A model generated the notes under the pieces. The model was given only the letters and a program-made list of their open reading frames with translations. It did not search any database and had not been told where the DNA came from. This document shows positions 8,799 through 17,881 of a DNA stretch of 64,000 bases, piece by piece. The position numbers and the translations under genes are program-made. Position 1 is the first letter of the stretch. Every line of letters begins with the position of its first letter. The DNA comes from Halosimplex aquaticum (GTDB taxonomy: Archaea; Halobacteriota; Halobacteria; Halobacteriales; Haloarculaceae): assembly GCF_028747785.1 (NCBI RefSeq), contig NZ_CP118158.1, forward strand, positions 868,001 through 932,000. The letters run 5' to 3'.

Positions 8799-9536
8799 TC
8801 AGGCGTCCGGGATGGACACGTCGTGTTCGAGCGTGCCGACGCCCTCGATCTCGATCTCGACGGTGTCGCCGTCGGAGAGCGGACCGACGCCCGCGGGCGT
8901 CCCCGTGATGATCACGTCGCCGGCTTCGAGGGTCATGTACGTCGTGATCTCCTCGATCAGCTCCGGGACGGAGAAGATGAACTCCTCGCGCGAGGAGGAC
9001 TGTTTCGTCTCGCCGTTGACGCGGAGTTCGACGCTGGCGTCCTCGGGCACCTCGTCGGGGGTCGCGACGACCGGGCCCATCGGCGCCGCGCCGTCGAAGG
9101 CCTTCCCGCGGATCCAGTTCTGCTCGACGCGCTGGTCGTCGCGGTTCGAGAGGTCGTCGACGCAGGTGTACCCGCGCACCACGTCCATCGCCTCCTCGGC
9201 GTCGACGTCCTTGCACTGGCGGTCGACGACGACGCCGAGTTCGGCCTCCCACTCCAGCTTCTCCTTGCCAGCGGGCAGCTCCACGGTCGAGCCGTGGCTG
9301 GACACCGCGTTCGGCGGCTTCAGGAACAGGAGCGGGCGGTCGGGGATCTCCATGCCCTCCTCCTCGGCGTGGTCGGCGTAGTTGAGGCCCACGCAGACGA
9401 TCTTCGTCGGTTCGGTGGGCGCGAGGATGTCGACTTCCTCGGCGTCGTAGGTGCTGTCACCGAAGGAGACTGTGCCGTCGTCGTAGGTGCCGGTGCGCTC
9501 GGCGCCGGCCGGGTCGCGGAATCGAACCTGTCGCAT
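8799..9536 (-). CDS. Fumarylacetoacetate hydrolase family protein
   Basis: This 245-residue protein has the FAH-family catalytic fold: KIVCVGLNYADHAEE, PLLFLKPPNAVSSHG, WEAELGVVVDRQCKDVD, VRGYTCVDDLSNRD, and the closing GDVIITGTPAGVGPL. Acidic residues in the ELGVV and DDLSNRD segments bind the divalent metal. The family hydrolyses or decarboxylates beta-diketo acids in aromatic-compound breakdown; the exact substrate cannot be told. The start is the ATG at 9536, where conservation begins. A much longer frame running to 10709 is only the antisense shadow of neighbours. Confidence 0.92.
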   Translation of the reverse strand: MRQVRFRDPAGAERTGTYDDGTVSFGDSTYDAEEVDILAPTEPTKIVCVGLNYADHAEEEGMEIPDRPLLFLKPPNAVSSHGSTVELPAGKEKLEWEAELGVVVDRQCKDVDAEEAMDVVRGYTCVDDLSNRDDQRVEQNWIRGKAFDGAAPMGPVVATPDEVPEDASVELRVNGETKQSSSREEFIFSVPELIEEITTYMTLEAGDVIITGTPAGVGPLSDGDTVEIEIEGVGTLEHDVSIPDA

Positions 9537-9622
9537 ACGTGCGCCGAGTGGCGAGGCCCCTCCAAAACCGTTCCGTTCGAGACCGCTCGGTCGTGAGCCG
9601 GTCCGCGGTGACGCCGCCCCGC

Positions 9623-10291
9623 TCAGAACGTCTCCGGGACGTCGGGGTCGCGGCCGTCCGCGCTCCCGTCGGCCTGCTCCTCGTCGAACAGCGTCCCGCC
9701 GTACGGTCGGTAGTCGAAGTCGTAGGCGGAGGTGACCCGCTCCAGTTCGTCCTCGCGTCGGGCGATCTGGCCGGTGTCGAAGTCCGACCGCTCGACCGCC
9801 GCGACGAGTTCCTCGTCGCCGATCCGGCCCTCGGCGTAGGCGGCGGCGACGCCGTCGCGGAACGCGTCGGCGTTGCGGCGCAACCGCGCGGCCTCCTCGA
9901 ATGCCGACCGGATCTCGGGGGTCGACCCGTTCGCGTTCGCGGGGATCCGCTCCAGTTCGTCCGTGGCCCGGCGGTCGTACTCGGCGGCCTGTCGGAGCAC
10001 CTCGACGGTCTGTTCCGCGGCCGAAAGCTTCTCCCACGCGTCGCGGGCGTCGGGGGCGACCATCACGTCGACCACGTCCGCCCACGTCGTCGAGCGCTCG
10101 GGGTCCTCGAAGGCCTCGGCCACGAACGCCCCGACGTGTTCCTCCGGGATCGGGACGCCCATCGCCTCGTCGCCGAGGTCGCTGGCGTCGCCGCGCCGCC
10201 CGTCGGACGCAGCGTCGCCTCGGTCGGTCGCCTCGGGCTGGGCTCCCAGCGAGTAGGTCTCGCGGTCGGTGGAATCTGACTGGTCGCTCAC
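9623..10291 (-). CDS. Unknown protein, last gene of the molybdoenzyme operon
   Basis: I do not recognise this 222-residue protein. The first 45 residues are acidic and likely disordered; the rest is helical and charged, with E-A-A-R-L-R-R-N and DDELERVTSAYDFDY-like segments, no membrane helix, no signal peptide and no cysteine. Its GTG start overlaps the stop of the HEAT-repeat gene by 4 bases (GTGA), so it is translated with the molybdoenzyme operon. A cytoplasmic role in assembly of the enzyme is inferred from that position alone. Confidence 0.75.
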   Translation of the reverse strand: MSDQSDSTDRETYSLGAQPEATDRGDAASDGRRGDASDLGDEAMGVPIPEEHVGAFVAEAFEDPERSTTWADVVDVMVAPDARDAWEKLSAAEQTVEVLRQAAEYDRRATDELERIPANANGSTPEIRSAFEEAARLRRNADAFRDGVAAAYAEGRIGDEELVAAVERSDFDTGQIARREDELERVTSAYDFDYRPYGGTLFDEEQADGSADGRDPDVPETF

Positions 10292-11313
10292 GAGTCGTCA
10301 CCTCCGGTGTCGGTCGCCGAGTCGTCGCGCCGATGCTCACCCTGACTGTTCGATTTCGGCGTCTTGTGTCCCTGCGGTCGCGGATCGGGGCCGGGATGCG
10401 ACCCGACACGACCGGTCCCGCCGTCGACCGCCGCGGCACCTGGCTGGGGCGCTCCCGGCCCGTCGTCGAGACGACCCGGCGGCGCGTCGGCCCCGCCCGG
10501 CGGTCGCGGCCGGCCGCTCTCGGGTCCGCCGGCTCGACCGGGCCCCGCGCCGGCCGCGCCGGACTGCCGCGGACCCCCCTCGACGTCGAGGTTCTCCGGG
10601 TCGACCCCGCGCGAGCGGGTGAGCGCCCGCTCGGCCGTCCGGCGCACGTCGTCGCTCCGGTCGTCGAGCCCGTGTGTCTCCAGGGCCTCCTCGGCGCGGT
10701 CGGTGCCAAGGTCGCCGAGCCCGTCGGCCGCCTTCGCGCGGACGAACGACCCGGGGTCGCGCGCCAGCACCGCGGCGAGCAGGCGGACGGCCCGTTCGGT
10801 CTCCGCCTCCTCCGGCAGGAACTGCGCGGCGTACTCGCGGACCGCGGGTCGGGGATCGTTCTTCAGGCGGTCGACCAGCAGGTCGGCGCCCGCGGCGTCG
10901 GTCTTCGCGAGCGCGATGAGCGCGTTGCGTCGGACGGCCGGGTGGTCGTCGGCCAGCGCCTCGCGCAACTGCCCGCTCGCGCCCGGCGCGGCCCGCGAGA
11001 GCGCGACGACGGCCTCCGCGCGGACCCACTCGTCGGGGTCGTCCAGCGCGGCCGCGATCGTCTCTCGCTCGCGGCCCGCGACCCCGAGCGCCTCGACGGC
11101 GAACTGCCGGGTCTTCGCGTCGTCGGCCGAACGGGCCGCACCGACGAGCCGTTCCGCCGTCGCGTCGGCCAGGCCCGACTCGGCCTCGTCGACGAGCGCC
11201 AGCGCCGCCTCGCGCTTGCGCGGCTGGTCCCCGTCGAGCGCCGCGCGGAGGCCGGCCTCGTCGTCGGCCGGCGCCCGGCCGCGGGCGCTCCAGTTGGCGT
11301 ACTCGTCGGTCAT
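10288..11313 (-). CDS. HEAT-repeat protein of the molybdoenzyme operon
   Basis: A 341-residue protein. Residues of about 15-215 form HEAT/PBS-lyase-type repeats, visible as recurring D-x2-A-x-VR-x-A/Y-A-A-x-x-L units (for example DPRPAVREYAAQFL and DPGSFVRAKAADGLGDLG). A long glycine, proline and alanine-rich tail follows. HEAT repeats are protein-binding scaffolds. The longest frame starts at 11343, but the ATG at 11313 overlaps the stop of the gamma-subunit gene as TGATG, so I start there. No cofactor residues are seen. A maturation or docking role for the enzyme complex is inferred from the operon. Confidence 0.85.
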   Translation of the reverse strand: MTDEYANWSARGRAPADDEAGLRAALDGDQPRKREAALALVDEAESGLADATAERLVGAARSADDAKTRQFAVEALGVAGRERETIAAALDDPDEWVRAEAVVALSRAAPGASGQLREALADDHPAVRRNALIALAKTDAAGADLLVDRLKNDPRPAVREYAAQFLPEEAETERAVRLLAAVLARDPGSFVRAKAADGLGDLGTDRAEEALETHGLDDRSDDVRRTAERALTRSRGVDPENLDVEGGPRQSGAAGAGPGRAGGPESGRPRPPGGADAPPGRLDDGPGAPQPGAAAVDGGTGRVGSHPGPDPRPQGHKTPKSNSQGEHRRDDSATDTGGDDS

Positions 11314-12371
11314 CAGGCGACCCTCCAGTAGGTCACGAGCCACACGAGCAACGCAGACAGGACGACGCCACCGACGAACCCGGGGATCGCGAGCGGGCGT
11401 CCGTCGCGACCGCTACCGCCGCCGGTCCCGTTGCCGCCGACCTGCAGGACGCTCCCGCTCCCGGCCCCGCCGCCGCTGTCGGGCACCGAGAGGTTGCCCG
11501 ACGACGGGTCGAGCGTCGAGAACTGGAGCGTCAGCGACTTCTGGCCGTTGGCCTCGTCGGCGCTCCCGTTCCAGACGGCGAAGGCGAGGTACACCTTCTG
11601 GTCGGTGATCGACGCGTCGTACTGCCCGACGCCGGTCCGGTTGCGGACGAAGGTGACCCGCCAGCCGTCCTCGGTCCGTTCGCCGCTCGCCTCGACGGGC
11701 TGCTCGGGCGCGTAGCTGAGCGACCCGTACCCCTTCGCGTAGTAGTTCTGTGCGCCGTTCTCGAAGCTGGCCCGCGAGAGCGGGTTGCCCGCCTGCCGCC
11801 CGGGCATCGTCACCGAGTCGTTGTGGGGGTAGGCGTACATGTCGCCGGCGCCGTCGCTCTGCTGGGGCCCGTGTCGCCAGCTGGCCCGCCAGTACCAGAC
11901 GTTGACGGGCGTGCCCGCGGCGCCCATGGTGATCGGCGGCTGCTCGCCGGTCTTCAGCATCACCGCGGCGGCGTCGCTGAAGTTCCTCGGTTCGGCGATG
12001 TCCGCGTTCCGCGTGGGGTCCTCCCACGAGAGGCGGACGGAGACGTGGCTCTCGTTGGCGGCGGTCTGCACGTCGAGTTCGTCGACGCTCCCGCCGCCGA
12101 ACGGCGGCGCCATCTGTTGTTTCGACAGCGAGACGGTCCGCGTGGGGGCGTCGTTCCACGCGCTCGCGGTCGGCTCGGTCGGGACGCTCTGGACGCTCGC
12201 GACCGGCTGGCTCCCGCCCGTGACCGCCGCGCCGACCGCCGCCTGCCCCGCGAGCAGGAGCGCGACCGTGACGACGGCCAGCGTCGTCGCGCGGACGGCC
12301 GCGCCCCGGTCGAGCGGGAGCCGCTTTGCGACCCGTGATAGCGCGCCGCCGTCCCGGTCCTCACTCGGCAT
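11313..12371 (-). CDS. Type II DMSO reductase-family heme-b gamma subunit (ethylbenzene dehydrogenase-related)
   Basis: This 352-residue protein has an N-terminal signal or anchor helix (about 28-50), an ethylbenzene dehydrogenase-type domain (about 60-290; RTVSLSKQQMAPPF, VSVRLSWEDPTRN, a VNVWYWRASW strand and KVYLAFAVWNGS), a glycine-rich linker and a C-terminal membrane helix ending WLVTYWRVA. In DdhC, SerC, ClrC and EbdC this domain binds heme b and passes electrons between the iron-sulfur subunit and an outside carrier. The C-terminal helix would tether it to the outer face of the membrane. Its start overlaps the chaperone gene by 11 bases. Confidence 0.88.
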   Translation of the reverse strand: MPSEDRDGGALSRVAKRLPLDRGAAVRATTLAVVTVALLLAGQAAVGAAVTGGSQPVASVQSVPTEPTASAWNDAPTRTVSLSKQQMAPPFGGGSVDELDVQTAANESHVSVRLSWEDPTRNADIAEPRNFSDAAAVMLKTGEQPPITMGAAGTPVNVWYWRASWRHGPQQSDGAGDMYAYPHNDSVTMPGRQAGNPLSRASFENGAQNYYAKGYGSLSYAPEQPVEASGERTEDGWRVTFVRNRTGVGQYDASITDQKVYLAFAVWNGSADEANGQKSLTLQFSTLDPSSGNLSVPDSGGGAGSGSVLQVGGNGTGGGSGRDGRPLAIPGFVGGVVLSALLVWLVTYWRVA

Positions 12372-13221
12372 CGTCGCTCACCCCCGCGGTGGCGTCGCCG
12401 TCGCCACCGGTGGCCTCGTCGTTCGGGTTCTCGTCCCCGTTCCGGACCGCGTCGTCGCGTCTGACGAGTTCCGCGGCGAGCGTCGCGGCCGCGCGGTAGG
12501 CGCGCCAGCTCGCCGGACCGTCGTCGTCCACCGTCCGCTCGACGTCGTGGGCGAGCGCGGGGACGAATCCCCGGAGGTGCTTGTCCAGGACCGTCGCCTC
12601 GGCCGCGGCCAGTCGGTCGGCGGCCGCGTCGTCGCCCTCGTGGATCGCGACCGCGCGCTGGGCCGCGATCACCTGCATCAGCTCTAACTCGGCGGCGACG
12701 TGGTCCTGGCGCTCCGCGAACTCCGCGCCGGGTTCGACGCCGAACGTCTCCATCAGCCCGACGACCGCCGCGATGCGGCGCTGGGACTCGCCCACGTCGG
12801 AGCCCGTCGTGTAGTGGGCCTCGTACGGGACGACGGGGTACTCGCCGCCCTCGGGGAGCCCGAACAGCCCGTTGTACGCCGATTCGAGGCCCGAGACGGA
12901 CGCGTCGGCGAACGCGTCGAGGAACCGCTCGGCCTCGTCGCGGAGCCCCAGCCGCTCCGCGGCCTGCAGGACGCCGTCGCGGGCGTCGTGAGCGGTGAGC
13001 GTCGCGCGCATCTCCGTGTCGGGGTAGCAGAAGGCGCCGCCGACCGCCCCGTAGATGGTCGCCCGCGTCGCGTGCAGCGCCTCGGCCGCTTCGGGGTCGC
13101 GGGCGCGCTCGTCGCTGTCGGCGCGGTCCGCGCACGCATCGCTGCCGGCGCCGTCCCCGCCGGACGGTTGCGCGTCGGTGCCTGTCGTGGCGGAGTGGTC
13201 CGCTTCGTCGAGTCGGGTCAT
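12361..13221 (-). CDS. TorD/DmsD-family molybdoenzyme chaperone
   Basis: A 286-residue all-helical protein of the TorD/NarJ/DmsD chaperone family. After an acidic 45-residue leader come RATIYGAVGGAFCYPD, LESAYNGLFG, the family signature YPVVPYEAHYT, and a helix with DHVAAELELMQVI. Such proteins bind the Tat signal of the catalytic subunit and help insert the molybdenum cofactor before export. Overlap with the beta-subunit stop is ATGA. Position third in an alpha-beta-chaperone-gamma operon is as in ddhABDC, serABDC and clrABDC. Start is the ATG at 13221; longer frames upstream are out-of-frame shadows of the beta gene. Confidence 0.9.
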   Translation of the reverse strand: MTRLDEADHSATTGTDAQPSGGDGAGSDACADRADSDERARDPEAAEALHATRATIYGAVGGAFCYPDTEMRATLTAHDARDGVLQAAERLGLRDEAERFLDAFADASVSGLESAYNGLFGLPEGGEYPVVPYEAHYTTGSDVGESQRRIAAVVGLMETFGVEPGAEFAERQDHVAAELELMQVIAAQRAVAIHEGDDAAADRLAAAEATVLDKHLRGFVPALAHDVERTVDDDGPASWRAYRAAATLAAELVRRDDAVRNGDENPNDEATGGDGDATAGVSDDAE

Positions 13222-14393
13222 GGCTGGTTGGTCCACTGCTCGCCCTCGCGGACTTCCAGTTCCTCCTCGAAGGGCAGGTCCGCGACCTTCTCGCCGTCGC
13301 GGTTCCAGCCCCTGACGCGCTCCTCGGAGACCTCGTAGGTCTCGATCAGCTCCGTCGTCGCGCCGAACAGCTGTAAGATCCCGAGGACGTGATGCGAGGG
13401 GTTGCGAACGCGTTCCTGGACGATTTCGATCGACTCCCGGTAGGTCTCGCCGGGCCAGTCGTTGCGCTTGACCTCCTCGTTGGGGGTGAACATCTGGGTC
13501 AGGAACTCCGGCGGCACGTGGTACGGCGGCATGTAGAACACCTGCGGGCGGGTGCCGAACTGCGGATAGAGGGGGAGAGCCACCTTCTCGTCCGAGTGGA
13601 CGAGGTAGTTGATCGGCGACCGGCCGCCCGGGGCGTCGCCGCCGGGCGAGGGGGCGTCGGGTCCCCGATTGATGTTGCCGTGCAGGCGCGTCTTCCCGAT
13701 GCACGAGGAGACACAGCGGGGGACGAACCCCTCCTCGATGCGGGGGTAGCAGCCGACGGGCTTTTCGGAGACTCCCGTCTCGGGGTTGTACATCGGCTTG
13801 TGGTACGGACAGCCCTTCACGCACTTGCGGTAGCCCCGGCAGCGCTCCTGGTCGAGCAGGACGATGCCGTCCTCCTCGCGCTTGTAGATGGCCTGGCGCG
13901 GACAGGCCGCGAGACAGGCCGGATTCTTGCAGTGGTTGCATAGCCGCGGCAGGTAGAACTGCCAGATGTCGTGGTGTTTTCCTTCCTCCAGGTCGCTCTC
14001 GACGACCTCGCCGGTGGGGTACTCGCCGTGGACCTGGTCGTCGCCGAGGGCGGGGTACTCCCACTCCTCCTTGTCGGCGATGTAGCCGCGGACGCGCTCG
14101 CCGTCCTCGGCGGCCTCGAAGATAGTCTCGCCCGCCCCCAGGTCGTCGAGCAGGCGCATGTCCCAGCCCATCGGGTAGCCGCCGTAGGGCTCGGTCTCGA
14201 CGTTCATCCACCACATGTACTCCTCGCCCTTCCCGCTGGTCCAGGTGGACTTGCAGGCAAAGGAGCAGGTGTTGCAGTTGATACAGCGGTTCGTGTTGAT
14301 GACCATCCCCCAGTGCCAGTCGCGTTCCTCCTCGCGGTGCTCGTAGGGGTAGTCGTGGCTCCGTCCGAGTTGTGGGTTCTCGACCTGTGGCAT
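13218..14393 (-). CDS. Type II DMSO reductase-family iron-sulfur beta subunit (NarH/DdhB-like)
   Basis: A 391-residue ferredoxin-type subunit carrying electrons between the alpha and gamma subunits. Cysteine groups: C37/C40/C43/C47 (CINCNTCSFAC), C152/C155/C160/C164, C185-x2-Y188-x2-C191-x3-C195, then C215, C227 and C231. The third group has tyrosine where ferredoxins have cysteine, as NarH has tryptophan, so a [3Fe-4S] cluster is expected. Where NarH reads SEKC-x2-CYPRIE, this protein reads SEKPVGCYPRIE, so one usual ligand is proline (P212). There is no signal peptide, so it should travel with the alpha subunit through Tat. The start overlaps the alpha stop (TGATG). Confidence 0.93.
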   Translation of the reverse strand: MPQVENPQLGRSHDYPYEHREEERDWHWGMVINTNRCINCNTCSFACKSTWTSGKGEEYMWWMNVETEPYGGYPMGWDMRLLDDLGAGETIFEAAEDGERVRGYIADKEEWEYPALGDDQVHGEYPTGEVVESDLEEGKHHDIWQFYLPRLCNHCKNPACLAACPRQAIYKREEDGIVLLDQERCRGYRKCVKGCPYHKPMYNPETGVSEKPVGCYPRIEEGFVPRCVSSCIGKTRLHGNINRGPDAPSPGGDAPGGRSPINYLVHSDEKVALPLYPQFGTRPQVFYMPPYHVPPEFLTQMFTPNEEVKRNDWPGETYRESIEIVQERVRNPSHHVLGILQLFGATTELIETYEVSEERVRGWNRDGEKVADLPFEEELEVREGEQWTNQP

Positions 14394-17300
14394 CAGTCGT
14401 CACCTCCGGTCGTCGTCGTGTTCGACCCGCCCGATCCGTCCTGCAGCGACCCGCGGACGTAGCTCCGGAAGGCGTCGTCCTTCCGGGCGTCGGCGGGCTT
14501 CCAGTCCGCCTCGGCGTACTTCTCGACGTCGACGAGGTCGTCGCGGTTGGTCCCGGTCGGCGCCCAGACCGTCTCCTCGTAGCCGTGCTCCAGTTCCGCG
14601 CCGTGCCAGGCGATCTCCTCGGGCACCTCCTCGGAGACGTTCGGGTCGCCGAACACGGCCTTGTGGACGAGGTCGTCGGTCTCCTGCAGCGGGTCGAGCC
14701 AGATGTTGGTCGTCGTGTTGTACCCCTTGATCCCGTCCTCGTCCTCCTCGTCGTCGGGGAAGTGCTGGGGCCACCAGCCGTGCCAGATCGTGAGTTGGCC
14801 CATGTCCCCCGCCGAGCGTGGCCGCTGGCGCTCGCTCACCATCGCGCGGACGACGAGGTCGCCGCGCTTGCCCGTGATCCGGACGTAGTCGCCCGTCTCG
14901 ACGTCGATGTTCGCCGCGTCCTCGGGATGGATCTCGACGAACGCCTCGCCGAGCGGCGGCGCGTCCTCCGTCTCGCCGTCGCCGGTCGGGAACGAGAAGT
15001 CGTCGACGAGCCGCTCGGTCCCCTCGGGGTCGGCGTCGACGCTCCCGAAGTCCCGCGCCGACCAGATGAGATTCCAGTCGGTCATCCCCCACGAGGAGTG
15101 AGTCCGGTACTTCGGGTGGGGCGTGTTGTAGTAGAACTGCTTGTCCTCGTCGTGATAGAGCGGGTTCTCCTCGTCTTTCGCCTCGTCCCACTTCTGGTTG
15201 ACCCCGTAGGGCGTCCCCTCGACGCTCTCGACGTGGTCGAGGTCGTCGCGACCCAGTTCGATGAACCGGTCTTCCTCCTTGTGGAACTCCATCCGACCGG
15301 TCTTGGTGTAGAACGGCCGGTCCTCGTGGATCTGCGAGTAGAAGGGGATCCGCGGGTAGGTCTTCAACTGGAGCCGCTCGGGGCCGTCCCGCAGGTCCTC
15401 CACGTCGATGCCGCGGGTGGTCATCCCCCTGTCGAACGTCTCCTGGATGTACTCAGTGACGTCCTTGTCGTCGTCGAGGAACTTGTCGAAGTACGCCCGG
15501 TAGGAGTCGACGTTGCGCTCCTCCCGGGGGATCTTCTCGTCGAGCTTCTCGGCGACCATCGCGACCACCTCCCCGTCCTGCTTGGTGTCGTAGATGGGGT
15601 CCATCACCCCGTGGTCCATGTGGACGAAGGGGTTCTCCGGGCCGACGGTGATGTCGGGGTACTCGCACTCCAGCCACGAGGGCACCGGGAGCACGATGTC
15701 CGCGTGGCGGGCGGAGTAGGTCATGTGCATGTCCGAGACGACGAAACACTCGTTGCCCGTGTCGGGGTGTTTGACGAAGTTCTCGATGACGTGCTCTTGG
15801 TGTTTCGTCTGGTTCAGGAGGTTGCAGTTCATCGTCCAGAGAATCTCCGGCTTGGACATCGTGTACGACTCCGCCTCGGTCGGCATCACTGGCTCCTCGG
15901 CGTCGCCCTGCGGGACCAGTTCCATGTCCTCGTCGAAGTCCCCGCGGATCTGGTGGGGATCGAGCTTCTCGCCGCCGAAGAAGGCGAAGGCGTAGCCGGG
16001 GTACATCCCGTGGGCGCTGTGGCCGTCGGGGTTGACGTAGTGGGGGTAGCCGTCCAGCAGTTCGATCTTGTACTGGCCGGAGTAGTTGTAGTAGCCCTGC
16101 CCGGGGCTGCCGACGTTTCCGAGCATCGACTGGACGAAGAAGATCGCCCGCTGGAGCGAGTCGTTGGAGTGGAACCAGTGGTTGATCCCCTCGCCGGTGA
16201 ACCACTGGCCATTCTCGGCCGCGGCGAACTCTCGGGCGGTCTTCTTCAGCGCGTCCGCCGGGATGGTCGTGATGTCCTCGACGGTCGCCGGGTCGTAGCT
16301 CGACATGACGTTGTCGCGCTGGCGGGCGAAGTCCGACCGCACCGCGACCGTCGACCCGTCGGTCAGTTCGACCTCCCGTTCGACGTCCAACTGCGGGGTC
16401 GGCGGCGTCTCCTCGCCGACGTCCTCGCGGGTGACCGCGACGAGTTCGCCTCCATCGCCGACGGCGACGAAGTCGCCCCAGTCGTTCTCCTCGTGCTGTT
16501 TCTCGGCGTCTTCCGGCGGTGCCTCGTGGTCCGGGAACACCTCGTGGGCGCGGAGGTACTTGCCGTCGTCCTCGCGGACGAGCAGCGGTAGCGTCGTGTA
16601 CTTCCGCATGAAGTCGGCGTCGTACAGCTCCTCGTCGATGATGACGTAGGCGATGCCCAGCGCGAACGCGGGGTCGCTCCCCGGCCGGACGGGCAGCCAG
16701 CGGTCGCACTTCTGGACCGTCGGCGAGTAGTCGGGGTAGACGCCGACCATCTTCCCGCCGCGCTCGCGGGTCTCCTGCAGGAAGTGGTTGTCCGCGAGCT
16801 TGTTGTGGATGAGGTTCTTGCCCTGGATGATGGTGTAGTCGGCCTGGCGCCACGCCGAAGCGTCCGAGTCGGATGTCTGGTACCCCGTCGTGATGACGTG
16901 GCCCGGCGGCAGGTCGGCGTACCAGTCGTACTCGGTCCACTCGCAGCCGCCGAAGACCGACGCGAGCCGTCGGCCGGAGCCGTGGCGGGTGAACAGCCCG
17001 TCGGCCTTGATCGCGTTGAAGATGTGGAAGCGCTTGTTGTCCTCCAGGTTGGCCATCTTCTCGGCGATGAGGTCGACCGCCTCCTCCCAGGAGACGCGCT
17101 CGAACTCGTCCTCGCCGCGGCCCTCCGGGTTGGGGTCGTCCGGGTCCCACCCCTTCCGGACCATCGGGTACTTGATCCGCGAGGGCTCGAACGTCCGGCG
17201 GTGGAGCGTCAGCCCCTTCATGCACCCGCGGGGGTTCCAGTGCTGGCTGACGCCGGCGTCCTCGTACCCGGAGGGGCCGACCGAGGCGTCCTCGTTGTGG

Positions 17301-17578
17301 TAGACCTGCTCGGCCCTGATGGGGACGCCGTTTTTCATGTAGAAGTTCAGCGCACACGACTGGGTGCAGTTGGGGTGACAGACGGTCCAGTCCACCTCGT
17401 CGTAGTCGTAGATGTCGTGGTACACCTGCTCCCAGTCGCGGTTGGGGTACGATTTGAGCGGGTTGTCGACCGACGTGACGGGGTCGACGGCCTGCGTCGC
17501 GCCCCAGGCCGTCCCGACGAGCGCGCCGACGCTCCCGGCGCCGGCGGCCGCCAGGAAGTCGCGTCGCGACAGCGTCAC
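14393..17578 (-). CDS. Molybdopterin-containing catalytic alpha subunit, type II DMSO reductase family, Tat-exported
   Basis: A 1061-residue molybdo-bis(pterin) oxidoreductase. It opens with the Tat signal SRRDFLAAAG, so it should work outside the membrane. C67-x3-C71-x3-C75...C119 would bind the first [4Fe-4S] cluster; NarG has histidine at the place of C67. Similarity to NarG is plain in YDWYADLPPGH and VYPDYSPTVQKCDRWLPVRPG; acidic residues (SDSD) lie where NarG-type enzymes place the molybdenum-binding aspartate. Nitrate, chlorate, selenate or dimethyl sulfide are all possible substrates. The GTG start is supported by GGAGGTGA 7 bases upstream. First gene of the operon. Confidence 0.93.
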   Translation of the reverse strand: MTLSRRDFLAAAGAGSVGALVGTAWGATQAVDPVTSVDNPLKSYPNRDWEQVYHDIYDYDEVDWTVCHPNCTQSCALNFYMKNGVPIRAEQVYHNEDASVGPSGYEDAGVSQHWNPRGCMKGLTLHRRTFEPSRIKYPMVRKGWDPDDPNPEGRGEDEFERVSWEEAVDLIAEKMANLEDNKRFHIFNAIKADGLFTRHGSGRRLASVFGGCEWTEYDWYADLPPGHVITTGYQTSDSDASAWRQADYTIIQGKNLIHNKLADNHFLQETRERGGKMVGVYPDYSPTVQKCDRWLPVRPGSDPAFALGIAYVIIDEELYDADFMRKYTTLPLLVREDDGKYLRAHEVFPDHEAPPEDAEKQHEENDWGDFVAVGDGGELVAVTREDVGEETPPTPQLDVEREVELTDGSTVAVRSDFARQRDNVMSSYDPATVEDITTIPADALKKTAREFAAAENGQWFTGEGINHWFHSNDSLQRAIFFVQSMLGNVGSPGQGYYNYSGQYKIELLDGYPHYVNPDGHSAHGMYPGYAFAFFGGEKLDPHQIRGDFDEDMELVPQGDAEEPVMPTEAESYTMSKPEILWTMNCNLLNQTKHQEHVIENFVKHPDTGNECFVVSDMHMTYSARHADIVLPVPSWLECEYPDITVGPENPFVHMDHGVMDPIYDTKQDGEVVAMVAEKLDEKIPREERNVDSYRAYFDKFLDDDKDVTEYIQETFDRGMTTRGIDVEDLRDGPERLQLKTYPRIPFYSQIHEDRPFYTKTGRMEFHKEEDRFIELGRDDLDHVESVEGTPYGVNQKWDEAKDEENPLYHDEDKQFYYNTPHPKYRTHSSWGMTDWNLIWSARDFGSVDADPEGTERLVDDFSFPTGDGETEDAPPLGEAFVEIHPEDAANIDVETGDYVRITGKRGDLVVRAMVSERQRPRSAGDMGQLTIWHGWWPQHFPDDEEDEDGIKGYNTTTNIWLDPLQETDDLVHKAVFGDPNVSEEVPEEIAWHGAELEHGYEETVWAPTGTNRDDLVDVEKYAEADWKPADARKDDAFRSYVRGSLQDGSGGSNTTTTGGDD

Positions 17579-17881
17579 GCCCGGTCACCTCCGCGGTCTC
17601 TCGCCACTGTCTGGCGCATACCTGATCCTGGGATCGCTCCCCACGTCAACCCACGAGCGCGTTCCAGCACCGCTGTAACCGGGGCGAAAATGTTCTGGTT
17701 CCCCCTGTGGTCTCCGGACCCGAGTACTGCGGGGGTTTATGTGTGGTCGGGTGACCCTGCCCCGAGCGATCGCCGCGGGCGTCTGCCACGCTGGGGAAGG
17801 AGACGAACACGTTCGGGCTCGCTTCCCAGCCAGTGGGACCGCGGAACGGGGTTCACTGTCCCAGGAGACGTGCGTCCCCGT
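17579..17881. promoter_or_regulatory. Divergent promoter region of the molybdoenzyme operon and its regulator
   Basis: This 303-base stretch separates the alpha-subunit gene (leftwards) from the Bat/DmsR-like regulator (rightwards). Next to the alpha start, 17584-17591 read on the minus strand as the Shine-Dalgarno GGAGGTGA. The most A/T-rich places are gaaaatgttctggttc at about 17685-17700 and gtttatgtg at about 17731-17739, which could serve the leftward and rightward promoters. Regulator binding here is inferred from gene order only. Confidence 0.5.

Noticed and set aside
12361-14403. A 680-codon minus-strand frame across the beta and chaperone genes
   Set aside because: Its first two thirds are an out-of-frame shadow of the beta subunit; only the part from 13221 is the chaperone.
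14372-16591. A 739-codon plus-strand frame antisense to the alpha subunit
   Set aside because: Its composition is that of the complementary strand of an acidic, GC-rich gene, and it has no family features.
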